Shown here piece by piece: positions 61,552 to 64,000 of a stretch of 64,000 nucleotides of DNA. Below the pieces are notes generated by a model. That model searched no databases and was not told the origin of the DNA. It saw nothing but the letters and a program-made list of their open reading frames with translations. Position numbers and translations under genes: made by a program. How positions within the stretch are numbered: the first letter of the stretch is position 1; every line of letters begins with the position of its first letter. This DNA is from Streptomyces violaceusniger (lineage in GTDB: Bacteria > Actinomycetota > Actinomycetes > Streptomycetales > Streptomycetaceae), in the NCBI GenBank assembly GCA_005405945.1, contig BJHW01000001.1:1426001-1490000 (forward strand), read 5' to 3'.

Positions 61552-64000
61552 ACTCAACGGGCTCTCCGCACCGCCCACCGCCACCGCACCCCGCGTCGCA
61601 CACCACACACGGCCGCCCACACCCGCATCCTCGATCCCCTGGAGCAGGGACGACGTCAGCACCAGGCCCAACGGCACCGCCCCGTACTCACCGTGCCGCC
61701 CCTCCGCCAGCGCCAGCAGCGACACCACGCCCGTGGTGTCGGAGACTTCGGCCTCGTCCAGGGCCCGGCGCAGCCGGTCCGCCATCACCGCACGGTCGGC
61801 GTCGCCCTGCCCAAGCTCGACCACGACAGGCAGGGCACCGCGCCCAGCCAACGCGGCCACACAGCCCGCAACCCACTCGTCCCCGGCCAACCCCGCCGGG
61901 ACCGCCACCAACCACGGGCCCGTCAGCGCAGCGCCCACCACGTCCGAAACGGGCGCCCACGACGCTTGATAGCGCCGGCGATCAGCCGCCTGGGGCATCG
62001 CCGGGGCCATGCCGGTACGGACCGGCTCCAGCCAGAAGCGCTCCCGCTGGAACGCATACGTCGGCAACTCCACGCGGCGGGGGCGGGCCGGCGCCAACAG
62101 GGCTGACCAGTCGACCTGCCGCCCTCGTACACAGATCTCGGCGAGCGCCTCCTGCAGCGAAGGGACTTCGTCCCGGCCATCGCGCAGCACCGACGCGAAG
62201 ACCACGTCGGACACGCACTCCTGCCCCATCCCGGAGAGCACCCCGTCCGGGCCCAGCTCCAGGTAGGTGGTGACTCCCGCGTCCGCCAGACTCCGCACAC
62301 CGTCCGCGAACCGCACCGTCTCGCGGACGTGCCGCACCCAGTACTCGGCGGAGCACAGCGCCTCGGCATCCGCGACCAGGCCCGTCACATTCGACACGAC
62401 GGGAATACGCGGAGGCGCGTACGACAGCCCCTCGGCCACCTGCCGGAACTCCGCCAGCATCGGCTCCATCAACGGCGAATGGAACGCATGCGAGACACGC
62501 AACCGCTTGGTCTTGACGCCCTCGGCCTCCAGCAGCCCAACAACCTCCACCACCGCCTCTTCCGCACCGGAAATCACGGTCGAACGCGGCCCATTGACCG
62601 CCGCAACACTCACCTCAGCCTCACGACCGGCCAGCAACCGAAGCACAACCGCCTCAGCCGCCCGCACCGACACCATCACCCCACCCGACGGCAACCCCTG
62701 CATCAACCGCCCACGAGCCGCCACCAACACACACGCATCCGCAAGCGACAACACCCCCGCCACACACGCCGCCACCAACTCACCAATCGAATGCCCCGCC
62801 ACAAAATCCGGCCGCACACCCCACGACTCCACCAACCGGAACAGCCCCACCTCCACCGCGAACAACCCACACTGCGTAAACCCGGTCTCATCCAGCCCCA
62901 CCGCATCCCCGAACACCACATCCCGCAGCGGACGCTCCAACACCCCATCGAACAGCGCACACACCTCATCGAACGCGTCCGCGAACACCGGGAACGCCTC
63001 ATACAGCTCCCGGCCCATCCCAACCCGCTGACTACCCTGCCCCGAGAACAACACCGCCAGCTTCCCCGGCACCACCGAACCCCGCACCACACCCGCCGCC
63101 GGTACACCATCCACCAGCGCCCGCAGCCCGGCCACGAAGCCCTGACGGTCACCGGCCAGCACCACCGCACGGTGCTCGAACACCGACCGCGTGGTCACCA
63201 GGGACGAAGCCACATCCACGACCGATGCCTCAGCGTCCATGTCGCCACGCACCGCCGACAGCAACCGCTCGGCCTGCGCCCGCAGCGCGCCCTCGGACTT
63301 CGCCGACACCACCCACGGCACCGACGCCGGAGCCTCCCGCCCCTCGGCCACCGGCTCGGCAACGCCCACCTCCGCGGGAGCCTGCTCCACGATGACGTGG
63401 GCGTTCGTCCCACTGATGCCGAACGACGACACGCCCGCGCGCCACGACCGGCCCGTCTCCGGCCACACCACCGCATCCGTCAGCAGTTCCACCGCACCCG
63501 CCGACCAATCCACATGCCGCGACGGCTCGTCGACGTGCAGCGACTTCGGCAACACACCGTGCCGCATCGCGAGCACCATCTTCATCACGCCCGCGACACC
63601 CGCCGCCGCCTGCGTATGACCGATGTTGGACTTCACCGACCCCAGCCACAGCGGCCGGTCCTCGGCGCTCCGCTCCCGCCCATAGGTCGCGAGCAGCGCC
63701 TCGGCCTCGATCGGGTCGCCCAGGGCCGTGCCCGTGCCGTGTGCTTCGACCGCGTCCACGTCGGCGGGCGACAGCCCGGCGTTCGCCAACGCCGCTCGGA
63801 TCACGCGCTGTTGGGAGGGCCCGTTCGGCGCGGTCAGTCCGTTTGACGCACCGTCCTGGTTGACCGCGCTGCCCCGCACCACCGCGAGCACCTGGTGCCC
63901 GTTCCGCCGCGCGTCCGACAGCCGCTCCAGCAGGAGCATCCCGGCGCCCTCGGCCCAGCCCGTGCCGTCCGCCGCCGACGCGAACGGCTTGCACCGGCCG
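61171..64000 (-). CDS. PKS-A segment 1: module 1 KS (C-terminal part), malonyl AT1, KR1 structural half
   Basis: The frame is already open at the right edge ([19 protein letters not shown]), so the active-site Cys of this KS is outside the window. Visible are EAHGTGT, NIGHT and [10 protein letters not shown]1 has [15 protein letters not shown] and SHAFHS, predicting malonyl-CoA. After [14 protein letters not shown] there is no dehydratase: the chain goes straight to the reductase structural domain ([12 protein letters not shown]) and to [15 protein letters not shown], the NADPH site of KR1. The frame breaks within a perfect 10-base palindrome at 61166-61175. AT1 and KR1 are nearly identical at the DNA level to those of module 5 some 19.7-19.9 kb away. 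Confidence 0.9.
62293..63132 (-). repeat. malonyl-AT block, module 1 copy
   Basis: Counterpart of 42566-43405 in module 5, 19.7 kb away. Confidence 0.88.

Overview
The window is a very GC-rich actinomycete (Streptomyces-type) secondary-metabolite locus, and nearly all of it is one modular type I polyketide synthase (PKS) assembly line. Every gene lies on the minus strand, so biosynthesis runs from the right edge (64000) towards the left. Third codon positions are almost all G or C. This also produces very long antisense open frames that are not genes.

Reading upstream to downstream, there are three giant PKS genes. PKS-A runs from beyond the right edge to 29963 and holds local modules 1-7. 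PKS-B (29961-18992) holds modules 8-9. PKS-C (18931-1627) holds modules 10-12 and a terminal thioesterase. They are followed by a SAM-dependent methyltransferase (1503-655), a decayed aldo/keto-reductase remnant (about 523-383) and the first part of an alpha/beta-hydrolase (345 to the left edge). C-terminal and N-terminal docking segments at the A/B and B/C junctions support the order A to B to C. The A/B stop and start are one base apart, and the B/C gap is 60 bases.

Predicted module content: 1 KS(partial)-AT(malonyl)-KR-ACP; 2 KS-AT(methylmalonyl)-DH-ACP with no KR; 3 KS-AT(methylmalonyl)-DH-ER-KR-ACP; 4 KS-AT(methylmalonyl)-KR(A2-type)-ACP; 5 KS-AT(malonyl)-KR-ACP; 6 KS-AT(methylmalonyl)-DH-KR-ACP; 7 KS-AT(malonyl)-KR-ACP; 8 KS-AT(methylmalonyl)-DH-KR-ACP; 9 KS-AT(malonyl)-DH-KR-ACP; 10 KS-AT(methylmalonyl)-DH-KR-ACP; 11 KS-AT(malonyl)-DH-KR-ACP; 12 KS-AT(methylmalonyl)-DH-KR-ACP-TE. 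By collinearity the carboxyl end of the product is a conjugated pentaene (C2-C11) methylated at C2, C6 and C10. Upstream of it come 13-OH, a methylated alkene at C14, 17-OH, 18-Me/19-OH, 20-Me, 22-Me with a probable C23 ketone, and 25-OH. I could not match this pattern to a named compound. The loading module and first extensions lie outside the window.

The reading frames of all three PKS genes are broken at 16 sites. Each site lacks one base, and 12 of them are G/C runs of four where the conserved domain requires five. I treat these as sequence errors rather than pseudogenisation. Each open segment is listed as its own CDS, and the three reconstructed genes are listed as 'other'. The modules are also a mosaic of nearly identical DNA blocks, several with unusual codon choice, which implies recent duplication or gene conversion (and a risk of misassembly).
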